A DNA stretch of 64,000 nt from Meandrina meandrites (lineage: Eukaryota; Cnidaria; Anthozoa; Scleractinia; Meandrinidae). The notes beneath the pieces were generated by a model. It did not search any database. It saw only the letters and a program-made list of their open reading frames with translations, and was not told the DNA's origin. The stretch is from the NCBI GenBank assembly GCA_963693305.1, contig OY855908.1, positions 22,716,493 to 22,780,492 of the forward strand, written 5' to 3'. This document shows, piece by piece, positions 26,000 through 36,759 of the stretch (its first letter is position 1; each line of letters opens with the position of its first letter). The position numbers and the translations under genes were made by a program.

Positions 26000-26721
26000 A
26001 CAAAAGCCTTTGTATGCATTGCAGGCCTATCATGATGGCCAATCTTGGATTGCAGTTTATTGTTAGTAGTTTTATTTTGCCTCTGGTAGCAAGGAAAAAC
26101 AAACATTCCACACCTATACAGCATATCAATTATTATTCACATTTTTGTGGGTTTTAATTTCAATCAAAACAAATAAGCTTTCAACAAGATTGAAGTTACC
26201 TTGTCATTTCACTATTGACCCTGGGGTGGTGTTCATTCTGTGTCCATGTCTCATGCTGCACTCCATCTTTCATCCAGTAACTATAATTTATATTTGTTGT
26301 TACTTGGGTGTGGTAAATTTCGTTTGGTCCTATACAGGAAAAAAAAATGAAAACAGACTGTCACTTGCTTTTGATTGAGGGGGGGAGCCAACTTTCTTCC
26401 ATGTAAACAATGGCTATTTCAACTCGCCAGGTACAAGTCTAGACAGTCCATGTGACAACAGAAACTAACGGCTAATTTTTGGCTTGCTTGGCAGGGACAA
26501 CTTTACTCATAAATTATGCTTGGTAAAAGATGGCTTAGGAGAGAGAATAACCCAGGCTCAATTACCAGCTGCTGTTCAGGGTATGAACCCATCAAGCCTA
26601 AGAATAATCCTCCCACCTGGGAAAACCTTTCTTCATAGAAACAGGTCCCTAGAGAGAAATATTGCGGAGGAGTGCTTGAGAGTGAAAGGGGACAAAGGGC
26701 AGGACCATACAGGGCAGCAGG

Positions 26722-26933
26722 GTAGCCTGCGTAGCAAGTGTTCCCGTGTGAGGGAAGTGCAATGTGTCACGTGCGAGTGAAGAAAATTGGGGTGAGAGCA
26801 AAAAAAGGGAAAGGAGGAGGAGGGGCAGCGAGGTTGCCTCGTTCTCGCCCCAATTTTCACATGACCAGAATCTCCGCTCACACGCAACACAATTCACTTC
26901 GCTCTCATGGGAATGCTAATGCTATGCAGGCTA
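26722..26933. mobile_element. 212-bp hAT-like MITE with GCAGCAGG target duplication
   Basis: The left end GTAGCCTGCGTAGCA is mirrored by TGCTATGCAGGCTA. An exact 8-bp duplication GCAGCAGG is present at 26714-26721 and 26934-26941. The 8-bp duplication is the hAT hallmark. The interior carries inverted GGGGTGAGAGC/GTTCTCGCCCC-like segments. Confidence 0.85.
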
Positions 26934-27414
26934 GCAGCAGGGGGATGAGATGTGGGAGGAGAGAGGGCAGGAAGCAGGATTCCCAAATATGACAGGAACC
27001 ATTAGAAATTGAGAAAACTTTTGCAACATTTTGCAGTACAAATAGGTAGGACCCCCTGCACCCCCCACTCCCCTCCATGAGAGTGCGTGACGAACCAATA
27101 GAATATTCGCTTCGAAGAAATAATGCATTCATCGATTGTTCAAACCATGAAAAAGCGCCTGAAAGTTTCTAACCTTACCCTGGATGGAGAGGTTTGAATC
27201 TCCAGTTGCCGACCTTCAGCTCGAATTTTATTACAAAAACGAGAAAAACGAAAAAGTCTTTGATTCTTTGAGTAACGGCACTGATGTTTTGCCCTCAAAC
27301 TCGATTTATACTTCTCTGTCAAAAAAGCTTTCAAATCTGTCAACAGCTGATCAAATCTTCGTTATTACTTTGCATGTACTTATAACTATTATTTCCTTTA
27401 AAACTAAATTCATC

Positions 27415-27560
27415 ATCATCATCAGTCCTTTAAACGCCCAGTGGCGCACAGGGCATCAACAAGTCGCCTCCATTCCTGTCGGTCCTTTACAAGCCGTGAA
27501 GCTTGCCCCCAGGTAAGGTTTAGAGCCTGAAGTTCTGCTTCTGCAGTTCTTCTCCAGCTG
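27415..27560 (+). repeat. Dispersed-repeat fragment
   Basis: The stretch from ATCATCATCATCAG through CGCCCAGTGGCGCACAGGGC to the CTTCTCCAGCTGG region resembles a dispersed repeat seen in many invertebrate genomes. It contains no intact gene. The recognition is from memory of the pattern only. Confidence 0.35.
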
Positions 27561-27855
27561 GATTTTGGACGGCCTAAATTCATTGCCGGTTATTGAGATT
27601 CGTTTGGCCTTTGTAAACACGCCCTATAAGCTTGGCAAAGACATAGTTAGTCTCCTCCACTAACTATGGCAAAGATAAGAATATTGTTGATATGTCGTAC
27701 AATAATCAAAACCACCAACCTTGAGGAAAACAAACCAATTGAAAGCCAATAATGATAAGCATAAACAACCCTACGCCGTTTAGGCATGAACTAATTAAAC
27801 TGACTTTTAAACACCTGTTAAAACAAATCTTTAGTAATCTTAACGTAGATCTTAC

Positions 27856-28081
27856 CAAGTTTTGGTCGGATGTGTTTGTGTAAACGTTCAGTGTACTTCA
27901 CGTAAGATCCATTCGCTTCCGAGTTCGGATATACCGGCTCGCTGAGCGTAGTTCTTTGCGGTCCACTAGTAGATTTTCCTGATCCCGGGTGGCTGCCAGG
28001 TGCTGGTGTCGTTCCCGGTCTAGTAACAGCAGCTTTTATTGGGTCTTGTAAACCCAAACGCGTCAAATTAAAGAAAGACAT
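27856..28081 (-). CDS. First coding exon of a small SPMIP11/TEX49-like protein (3' partial)
   Basis: Starting at the ATG at 28081, 75 residues are encoded before a good donor (CTTG/GTAAGA at 27856/27855). The N-terminus MSFFNLTRLGLQDP and a later NGSYVKYTERLHKHIRPKLG echo the start and the 'GxY...R.H' block of TEX49/SPMIP11, a microtubule inner protein of sperm axonemes. The middle is proline- and serine-rich. Downstream exons were not found with confidence. A cilium- or sperm-related role is an inference from weak similarity. The gene is head-to-head with TAMM41. Confidence 0.5.
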
Positions 28082-28215
28082 CGCTAACTACAACAGGAGA
28101 GCGTCAGAAATTTGCAACAGCTGAGAGATATGTTCCATTTCATGTGTTGCTATGGCAAACAACCTCGTTTTCGTGACGGAAGTCTGGGCTCTAGCACGAA
28201 CGACGGGCGAACAAA
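28082..28215. promoter_or_regulatory. Bidirectional promoter region, SPMIP11-like/TAMM41
   Basis: Only 134 bp separate the two divergent start codons. No TATA box is evident. The assignment is from arrangement. Confidence 0.5.
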
Positions 28216-29220
28216 ATGGCGGACAAGCACGATCACGAGGAGTTTTTGCAAAAGATTTTATCGAAATTTCCGTCTGGAATGTCGTTTGCTCTTGCTTATG
28301 GCTCTGGAATATTCCATCAAAAAGGAAATATTTCCTCACAGAACATGCTAGACTTTGTTTTCGTGCTGGATAACGCTCGAAAGTGGCACGAAGACAACAT
28401 GTACAGTAAACATCATCCTCACCACTACTCGGCAATAAGATGGTTTGGTACAAGAGCTTTGGTGTCACTGCAAGACAAACTCGGTGCGGGTGTTTACTAC
28501 AATACTCTGGTGCCAATGGAAGGACGAATGATCAAGTATGGAACTGTCAGTCGTGAAAACTTTCTGCTAGACTTAGACGAATGGCAGTGGTTATATTTAG
28601 CCGGTCGTCTGCATAAACCAGTTCAAGTGTTACTACAACAACCGAATGATGAGGATATAAAATCGGCTTTGAAAGCCAACTTAAATAGCGCTGTCACTGC
28701 AGCGCTGTTATGCCTTCCTGAGTACTTTACAGAAGAAGAGCTTTTTCTAAGCATTGCAGGATTGTCATATGCTGGGGACTTTAGAATGATTGTTGGCGAA
28801 AACAAGAATAAAGTGCGGAATATTGTTAGTTCAAGTTTCGAATCTTTTCAAGAGCTTTATAGGCCAATTCTTTTGAATTCGAGCCAACTTCATTTTATTT
28901 CTTCATGTGGCAAATATCACCAGAATCAGGAGAGTGATATGATGTTATCCCGACTGATGTCGTTACCCAGGAATCTAAGGCAAAAAGTTGCTGATGCTGT
29001 TGAAAGTAAAACAAGCGAATCCTCTTTAATTGAAAGTGCATTAGTCAAGGCTTCAAAAGATAGAGTATATTGCTCAAAGTTAGTTAAAAAAGCTGTGACA
29101 TCTATTGTGAAAAAATCAAGTATTACACAAAGTGTTAAAGGAATTGTTACTGCAGGAAGTCGCAAGACCTTAATTTACAGTGCACAAAAGCTTACAAAAA
29201 TGTTAAGAGGAATTTTTTAA
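28216..29220 (+). CDS. TAMM41: Mitochondrial phosphatidate cytidylyltransferase TAMM41, single exon
   Basis: A 334-residue protein in one exon. TAMM41/Tam41 makes CDP-diacylglycerol from phosphatidic acid and CTP on the matrix side of the inner mitochondrial membrane, the first committed step toward cardiolipin. The nucleotidyltransferase signature is present: FALAYGSGIFHQKG (Gly29-Ser30), then MLDFVFVLDN (Asp46, Asp52), WHEDNM and HHYS, followed by GAGVYYNTLVPMEGRMIKYG. Length is close to the human protein. The C-terminus is basic and probably amphipathic (SRKTLIYSAQKLTKMLRGIF), as expected for membrane association. An AATAAA signal begins 2 bp after the stop (29222-29227). In vertebrates the gene has several introns; here it has none. 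Confidence 0.97.
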   Translation: MADKHDHEEFLQKILSKFPSGMSFALAYGSGIFHQKGNISSQNMLDFVFVLDNARKWHEDNMYSKHHPHHYSAIRWFGTRALVSLQDKLGAGVYYNTLVPMEGRMIKYGTVSRENFLLDLDEWQWLYLAGRLHKPVQVLLQQPNDEDIKSALKANLNSAVTAALLCLPEYFTEEELFLSIAGLSYAGDFRMIVGENKNKVRNIVSSSFESFQELYRPILLNSSQLHFISSCGKYHQNQESDMMLSRLMSLPRNLRQKVADAVESKTSESSLIESALVKASKDRVYCSKLVKKAVTSIVKKSSITQSVKGIVTAGSRKTLIYSAQKLTKMLRGIF

Positions 29221-29221
29221 A

Positions 29222-29227
29222 AATAAA
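29222..29227 (+). promoter_or_regulatory. Polyadenylation signal AATAAA
   Basis: It lies immediately after the TAMM41 stop codon, implying a very short 3' UTR if used. Confidence 0.5.
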
Positions 29228-29290
29228 TTTAATTCATGATTGTGAACTCTAAAGTTAAGCAAGAACATATTGTGTTGGTGTCAAAATTCC

Positions 29291-29321
29291 CTTTTTGAGT
29301 GAATTTTTTTCACTCAAAAAG
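29291..29321. repeat. Small perfect hairpin downstream of TAMM41
   Basis: Arms CTTTTTGAGTG and CACTCAAAAAG enclose a 9-bp AT-rich loop. Its function is unknown. It could be a MITE relic or a 3'-end structure. Confidence 0.5.
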
Positions 29322-29329
29322 AAAAGTGT

Positions 29330-31917
29330 AATATATTTGTGTTGTCACAGGTATGGGCCAAAGTAAAAATCTGAGTCCCTGACAAGAATCAAACCCATGA
29401 CCTTCTGCACACTGGAGGGGGACGTTGAGCTAAGTTTAAAGGCTAATTTGGAATAAACTTATCTTTTCCTGCATATTTATCAGCATAATTCACAAAATAT
29501 CACTGAGTAATGCTATGTAAAAAAAGAGGTTGGGGCTGGCAGGGGGTGGGGGTTTGGGAGAGCAGTGGGGGACAGGAAGGCCAGTAGAAGTAGAAGAGTC
29601 AATGAAGGGGAGCCTGGAATTGCTGAGAAGGTCATCAGGAGTAGGAAGAAAAGTAAAATCTTAATAAAATTAAAATAATTAAAAAACAAAATCACAGGCC
29701 TGAGCCAGTAAGTATAAGGAAGGGTATGAAAAGAGAAAAATAAGGGTACAGAAAGTAGGACAAAAATGGTATCAATGATATCTTCTGACAAAGAAAACTT
29801 GATTCTAAAATCAGTCCAAATATCAAACAATTCAACTACTTCAATACAAATGGTAAAAAGTCGACTATGGCCCCTGTAGATTTTCACATTTAATTGACCG
29901 GCCCCAAGTTAGGGAAACAGCGAGATTTGTTTTTGTGACTGACACCCTCAGATGTTCCGACTGCTTGCAGGCCAGTGTTGTAACTGAAGGAGTTCTTTTA
30001 AGTAATGAAGCTTGATATAAGTTTGTAAACAAACTTGTGTGCTGCGTCGGCGGCAAATGAAACATGATTATCAACTTGAAGTTGTCAAAGCTAAAATTAA
30101 CCGCCTTAGCGAATTTTGGAAAGCTAATAACAGCACGAGCGTTAGAAATTCGTCGGAGCAAAAAACAAAAGGGGAAAAACTTTGAGTTCTGTCTGCAAAG
30201 AGTTAAAGCCTGTTTTTATTTCATCCGGGAGACAGGTAGTCTCCTTCGCAGCCGTTTTTAGTGTCGTCACGCAACGCTCGCCCTGCTTGTGCTTGCAGGG
30301 GTGGTTTAGGTTGTCATGTCGAGATTATAAATGTCCAAAACATTGCGAAAGACTAACCACATCCAGCGCTTTTTTTATCGAGTGTGCAGACTTCCGTTTT
30401 AGACCCCATCCACATGCATTATTTGAAATCAATTTTATTAGTAGGTAAATTATCCTCATTTTATGCCCTGTCTACACGTATTCGTTTTAATTTGAAAACG
30501 GATGTTTTTTCCCGGTTAAAAAAAATTGCGTCCACACGTATCGTTTTCGAATCGTTTTCGCCTGCCGCTCATATCCTTTTCCGTTTGCCAGAGAAAGTAT
30601 TTTTTATACGGATCGGCCTTCAATCGTTCTAAAATTCTCTCTCTTGAGTCGTTTAACGCTTCGATTTGTTAAAGAAGCCGTAATGAAGAAGCTCGTATCC
30701 TGAAATAACAAGCCGCGTTTTACCTCAAAGAAAATATTAACACAAGATATGCTCTAAATCTTAAGAGGTCTTTCTTCTTTTTTTTTTTAATCTTAAGAGG
30801 TGGTAGTAAAACATTCTTAGTCGGCGCGAGATCATATACTGTGCATGACGTCATCTTCATCTTCGTCGTCATTTTAACCAGAAAAACGCATTGCCAAAAA
30901 CTTTTTTCTTTTTTTTTTCGTTTCCGAAAAGTTGCGTTTTGGTCACCGTTTTCACCGTATAAGCGTGGACGGAAGGTCAATCCATAAAGAAAAAATTTTC
31001 AAACGAACTACGTGTGGACGGGGCCTCATCGTGAAGTACACGAAATATTTGTGAATATCTATACGACAATCCTGTTTGTCTAGTGTGGATTTTCTATCCC
31101 GGTGAGGACAATAACAGGCCCTTTCAATGTTCAGTCTTATATCAGTTTTTATTTGTATTTGATCAGCTTTTGTACATTTTTATTATAAATGGATTTTATA
31201 TGTCAGACCATATTTTTCACTTATCTTCCCTCTCGTGTTAACTATTTTGTCGTCAGTATGGTTATTTTATTTTTTCTTCAATATTCTTAAGAAATTACTA
31301 CACACTCTTGTAAGGCGAGATAGATGTGGAACGCCACTGTACATGGTTCCGTGCATTCTTGAAATGGGAACTAACATTAACAACTGAAAATCGGTATCCC
31401 ACATTAAATAGTGCATGTTACGACGTCTATAGTGGAATATTGACAAAAAAAATACAACAGCTTTATAAGGTCCACGTTTCACAACTACCATGAGATTGCG
31501 GAAGCGCTCCCCGTGTTAAATCCCCTAGCAGAGGCTCATGTTAAGTGCTTGACAATATTAATCCCATACTAAGAATATCTACAGAATTAAGGGTAAATTC
31601 TAATTAAAGCCAAAATCAAAGATACATTAGGCCAACCAGGCAAACAAAATATCGCAACTGAGTGAACCAATCAGGACAAGCAAAAACATGCGACTGATGC
31701 CTAGCGCGGGAAAACGCGCGTGAAGGAGTAAGCACGGTTGGTTGCTCCCGATTGATTAATTTGAATGTGATTTTTTTCTGATTGGTTATAAAAACAAAAC
31801 CAAATGTTTTCTCTGGTTAAAGTAGGGAAACAGGCAAAAACTGAATTGTGCTATAACTAGATACAATAATCTGGATGCTCTCTGGCTATGCCTTGCTACT
31901 TCACAGGGGTGGTGCAA
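29330..31917. other. Intergenic stretch between TAMM41 and the LamG gene
   Basis: I see no convincing gene. It holds a tRNA-like SINE scrap near 29370-29420, a purine-rich stretch at 29520-29660, and the repeat at 30470-31027. Short open frames here lack splice-compatible neighbours and recognisable motifs. Confidence 0.5.
30470..31027. mobile_element. Inverted-repeat element with GCCCTGTCTACACGT-type ends
   Basis: The left end GCCCTGTCTACACGTATTCG is imperfectly mirrored by the right end ACTACGTGTGGACGGGGC, with further internal copies of the CCACACGTAT and GCGTGGACGG motifs. No clean target duplication was found. A truncated third copy of the end motif near 30403 suggests older related insertions. 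Confidence 0.6.
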
Positions 31918-33881
31918 TTACATCATTTTGACGTCTTTAGGGGATGCTGCAGACACGTACAAAGCCACAATTTTGGTTTTATCTAAAGGACACCTGAACA
32001 TAAAGATGTTATCCATGTCACCACGTGATTTTCCTCCAAATATGGTCAGCTTATTCCATTTCTGTGACAACACCCCACTGATGCCATCTTCTTTGCTCAC
32101 TTGCTTCCCATCCACCCATAGTGACGCAGTCCTGGACATGGAGTCATAGCTGCCCACGATGTTGTGCCACTTTCCAGCGGTTACATCTGAAGAGCTGGAC
32201 TGGACACGAAAGAGCTCCCTCCCAGAATCCCCTCTGTGCACCCATTCTCCTCTGCCATTACGCAGTAGCAAGTCGTAACGAACAAAGTTTGTTGCATCGG
32301 TGGCTGTGATCAGAGGAATCACTCCCTTAATGTCGTTCAACTTTACCCACATTGAAATCGCAATAGACTTCTTTGGTTTTCCCTTAAAACCCGGTTTGAG
32401 AACGATTTTCCCATTGTTCCCAAAATCAACGGATCGTCCCTGGTCGGCTTCGTCTTTCAAAATACGAGCCTCGCCTTGAAGCTGACCATTGTTCTTCTGT
32501 GGGGAGTCATCAAATACCAAATTGTCCTCCGACTTCTCGAAAGTCAGTTTTAACACCGCGCACTTCTTGTCAAAATCTTCAGGATTTCCCAGGCCTAAAA
32601 GAAAAGATGTCAGGTGTATGATAGTTTAATTACATGAAAAGTACGAAATTTAGTGTAAAAATGACAAGTATGCGCTGAAAAAGGTAGTTTTCTGAAATCG
32701 CTTGCCAATTATGTTGAAAAAGAGCGATTTTTAGCAAAAATTAGTTTCCCAAACGAGCGGTGATTTGGTAAAAAGAACTTTGAAATTTAAAATGTCAGTT
32801 TACACGGACTTTCCAATGCTACCAACTCATTTGTTCCTTTCCTGGATATGTTCCTTACTGCAAAAGATAAACTTTTTGCATGTTTGTCTCGAGCGAAAAA
32901 AGCTATGGAAGAGATCAAAGTTATCAAGTTCTTTGACCTTTACAACTTTACAATCTGGCAACTTTTTCACAAACACGTCTTCTCTCCGCTGCTTGAGTAA
33001 AACTCCAATTGCAAGGACACTTACAGCTTTCACAATTCTGCAGTTTCAATTCAAGACATGAGATGCAAATTAAGTACTTCAAAATTTGAATTCCGTACGT
33101 AATTGTGTGTCATTAACTCCGTAGAACCAGATACAAGAACATGACAAAGGCTTACGGTCGGATGAACATATTAATTCAGTTTGACAACTGTGAGCGCTGT
33201 GTCCACCCATGGGTCCCCCGCGCTGCCACTTTTGCATGTACAATACGTAGTGCGTCACACGTTCGCTTTTTTTAAGTTTTCTAGACAAGTAGATTGTTTA
33301 CTTACTAGCTATTTCATCTGACGGATCTGGCGTTGATTGAGTCGCTGTTGGCGTGAATGTCCGAGGAAACTGTTTATCATGGGCCATTTGTGATCCTTTC
33401 AACATTCTTGCTACTCCTGTCAGATCTGGTGTCGCTGAGGCCTGGGCTCTACGACCTACATGACCCTCCAGCATGCGGCTTCCCTCGACACCCGCGCCTG
33501 AAGGACCTGGAAACCAGGCCCCTCCTTGGACGCCAATTGCAGCTGACAAAGGGCTTGTGGGTACGGGATTAAAGAATGGAAAGTTATTTGGATCGTAATC
33601 GTTGGAATCAAAGTTTCTTCGATAAAGTTGATTTTGCAAAACGTGCTCGATTTCCGCGTCGATATCCTTTGCTATTTTTATCGCTTGTTTCTTTGCCGCA
33701 TACAATCGGGATAGTTCCGGGCTTGATATCACTGATCGCGGGACGGCTTTCGGGATGTTGGAGCGTAAAACATAAGGCGAATAGTACTGAGGAACGATCT
33801 GGCCGAGATAAAGTGCGAGAGATGGTACAAAGCAAAGAAGAAGAGTAAGGATGTACAGGCTTGCCATGAAGTGGGATTCAC
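31918..33881 (-). CDS. Secreted protein with C-terminal LamG (concanavalin A-like) domain
   Basis: Coding exon 1 runs from 33867 (ATG) to 33306. Exon 2 runs from 32594 to the stop at 31918. Phases match (1/1), giving 412 residues. A 5' UTR acceptor at 33882-33883 shows at least one upstream noncoding exon. Residues 1-18 (MASLYILTLLLCFVPSLA) form a signal peptide. A helical segment (about 50-85) and a proline-, glycine- and serine-rich linker follow. Residues from about 195 to the end form a LamG/pentraxin-like jelly roll: SIAISMWVKL, WHNIVGSYDSMSRTASLWVD, LTIFGGKSRGDMDNI and a final IVALYVSA strand. Such domains bind glycans or matrix ligands. An extracellular matrix or recognition role is inferred; the ligand is unknown. 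I do not recognise the N-terminal half. Confidence 0.85.
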
Positions 33882-33889
33882 CTGTGGAA

Positions 33890-36759
33890 AGAAGAAATAA
33901 ATTAAATGCCTCTCTTCCTGATCGTTGACAAATACGGGATGGGTAATGGCGATTTTATTTGACTAAGTATTGGTTAATAAGTGGTGAATGTTTTAATTAA
34001 GCAACAGAAACAGACATTTTAAGATGGAAGCATATCTGATGGAAGTTAAGTTTCGCCTTAGGGTGGAAGGACGCATTCCGATTTTCTTATGAAATTTTCG
34101 GTTCCCATCAAATCTTGTAGCTGCAGTTGAGTCTAACCTGTCATTATAATCAAGACTCTCGTCACGTGTGTTGTTATACGAGTTCACACATAACATGACA
34201 TAATGGCTGTTTTCCTTGCAGTGCTCATGCGCAGAATTATCCTGGAGATAATGCGCATGACTAGGTGTCAACCCAGGTCTATAAATAGCCATATTTTATA
34301 GTATTATCACTTTTAGAACTGCAAAAGACTTGTTACCGATCCTGTCATAAAACAAAACAAGTTGGCGTTTGCTTGTTTCTTTGGACTTCAGGAAAAAAGA
34401 CAAAAATTGGCGACAAAGACACAAAATACTTTGTTATGGCTAACAAACATTAAATAATCAACTACTCAATTAGATCGATTTGCTATAACACAAAACAATT
34501 AAACATAACTTGCACCTAAATGTAAGCAAAGAAGTGAAGTTCACAGATTGTTCAACGAAATGCTTCCATGCCTCCAGCTTGATTTGTAGTATCACGGGTG
34601 TCGATGCAAAGTATGTCACATACCTTTTAAACTATCAACAGCAGGTTATTAAAACTGAACACTCCTGGTAATTGTTCCAACGCCTGAACTGACCGCCTCT
34701 TTTCGACAAGACGAGAATAGCAAGTGTTAAAGTTCTTCTGAGAGCAGCGAATGTAGAGCAATGTTATCCAAGTAATCTTAGATGCTCTATCACTGTTAAA
34801 CCATAACTTTACCATAACAGGTACACGTTTTCTGGGTCGGGTGATCCTTTAAATTATTCAAACTGTTTTTACTATGTTTAACAGAAATAGCACTATTCTC
34901 AAGACAAAATAAGGTCACGAGTATAAAATCAAATACTAAAATTACCGCATGATCAATGGAGTGATAGTTATTCTATTGTGGAGAATGACTGACCGATCTG
35001 TTTTTCTGTGAGGAATCATCAAAACAGTTGAAGAGATCAGGCCATTACTTTGAATGATCGGAGTAATATGTTCACTGAGAAAACGTTCAAGTCCAGTTGA
35101 TGGTTAAGATTCGCAGTTTGAGTTTTTACTGACAAACTACAAGCAAATTAAAAGAAATTCACTTGGTCAGGTAGGAAAGAAGAGACCAGATTAAGAATTT
35201 CTTTACTGTGTAAGGTGACGATACTTTAAGGAACGTTTCACTTGGTTCAGATTTTTTAAATGTCAAATTTACCTAGAAGAAATAGTGCTAAAATTAAACC
35301 GATTGAGGAATTTACGTTCAACTTGATTTGATTAGATGATTAAATTGGGAGGAACACTAATTTTCTTTGCAAGATCACAGACACAAAGAAATTCTAGGGT
35401 AAATAACTACACTCTGCGGTTATTATTTCTGACCAGAACTGATTTGAAACAAGCATTTGCTCCTCTGAATTGTTATTCCAGCGAACATCGTAAACTCTTT
35501 CTCTCTTTGACATGGTGTTGGATTGCCAATAACTATATAGTTAAGTGCCAACACAAGTCTCTGTCTGCCGAGATGGTCTCCAAATTAGCCAAGCATGGCC
35601 CGCATCCCCATTGATGTTATCCGGCGCAGCTGGCGATGGAGATTGGGCGCGATTTTTTTCTCTGAGGCGCAGAGGGAGTGGGACGGGAGGCTGGTCGGCT
35701 TCCCGAGCTTCCGTATGGAAAACACGCATACATACATTGTGGGAAAGAATTTTATAAATAGTCATAATTATCACTATACATCCTCAGATTGCTTTCCTTT
35801 TTTCCTTGCTCTGTTGAACGTTTGTGGGCGTGTCACTCGCCATTCTTGCCAAGTACAGGAGAATAGTATCAAAGTAAAAAATGTAAAAAGGTATTTGAGT
35901 GCCAAAAAGTTGTTTAAATACCAGACGTTTCGGGCTTCGCCCTTCATCAGTGGTAATAATAACGTTGTCCCGGTCTCTTCGTGTTAACTAATTACTTTGG
36001 GAATGGAGATAAAAAAAGCTGTGAAAAAACTTGTCCTGAGACGTGCTTACCTTATAACGGATCCTTTTTTATCACAAGTTACCCCAGTATAACATCTTTC
36101 ATTATTTATTACCTATAATATTGCTATTGAACTCATTTCCATACAGTATTGCGACCGTTTATGGTCAAATTCAAATCTCCTTGATTTGCGCTGGCAAGGG
36201 AGAGACTAGACAGAGGCCTATTCAAAGGTTTTGCCAACAAGGACTTGAATTGAAACAAATCAAATCTTGTGGCGTTCTTGTTTGGGCGTTTCGCACGTCT
36301 GTCACAAGCGCATTTTTTATTCGTGCCTCTCTCATCACGTGACATCAAGTGCTTCACGCTTGCCTCAAGTAAGTATTTTATTAAAACTACTTTCCAAATC
36401 GTTTGCCATGAAAAAATAAAGTTTATTTCCAAAAGAAATAGAGATTATTATTTTTCATTTTCCAAAACAACTAGTGGTTTTAGGCGGGCGGCTGTACACA
36501 TGCTAGTTGCAGTATCTATACACAAGGCGTTTTTACACTGACTATACAGGATAGCAGTCACTCTAGCCATGAATACTGATAATAATTTCTGTATTTCTAT
36601 CTTCTCGTCATGAAAGTCTGACAGCCACTTTTAAGTGGTGCAAAACGTCATTCACATGTCGCTGAGATGACAGCCTGACAGGACACTCCATGTTGGTCGC
36701 TCCATAGAAGTTTTCAGAGTGCGGCTGTTTTTGATAGTTGTTTATATCAGACACAATCT
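33890..36759. other. Intergenic stretch upstream of the LamG gene
   Basis: No confident coding exon. It must contain the untranslated first exon(s) and promoter of the LamG gene; a TATAAATAG-like stretch at 34279-34287 is a weak candidate. It also holds the hammerhead-like motif at 35919-35955. Short open frames around 35540-35990 on both strands overlap each other and show no family motif. Confidence 0.45.
35919..35955 (-). ncRNA. Hammerhead-ribozyme-like motif
   Basis: Read on the minus strand, the stretch has TACCA, then CTGATGA, a GGGC-GAA-GCCC stem-loop, GAAACGTC, then TGGTA. These match the hammerhead core: CUGANGA, stem II, GAAA and a cleavage UC, with TACCA/TGGTA as a 5-bp stem I. 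Stem III would be only A-U and C-G with no loop, as in the dimer-acting hammerheads of Penelope-like retroelements. One extra A separates CTGATGA from stem II, which departs from the consensus. No reverse transcriptase is seen nearby. Confidence 0.5.

Larger units (their letters stand above)
21700..27855. other. Gene-poor stretch between TMEM245 and the SPMIP11-like exon
   Basis: Apart from the possible alternative TMEM245 exons and the listed elements, I see no confident gene. A 193-bp segment at 23339-23531 is open on both strands, with a good acceptor and donor on the plus strand. The minus-strand reading ends SSIKLIWDEWENNT and stop, and could be the last exon of the gene starting at 28081, but the phase does not join directly. 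A reading from 27184 (about 60 residues) has coding-like composition but runs into a dispersed repeat near 27415. Confidence 0.4.

Noticed and set aside
26484..26780. 98-residue plus-strand open frame
   Set aside because: Its 3' third lies inside the hAT-like MITE, it has no family motif, and there are no matching splice partners.
27148..27516. Possible gene beginning MKKRLKVSNLTLDGE and continuing in another frame
   Set aside because: It needs a frameshift or a 14-bp intron, then runs into a dispersed repeat. Composition is suggestive but the evidence is too weak to call a gene.
35541..35987. Open frames on both strands near 35.6 kb
   Set aside because: They shadow each other and show no homology-like motif. 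The plus-strand reading crosses the hammerhead-like repeat.
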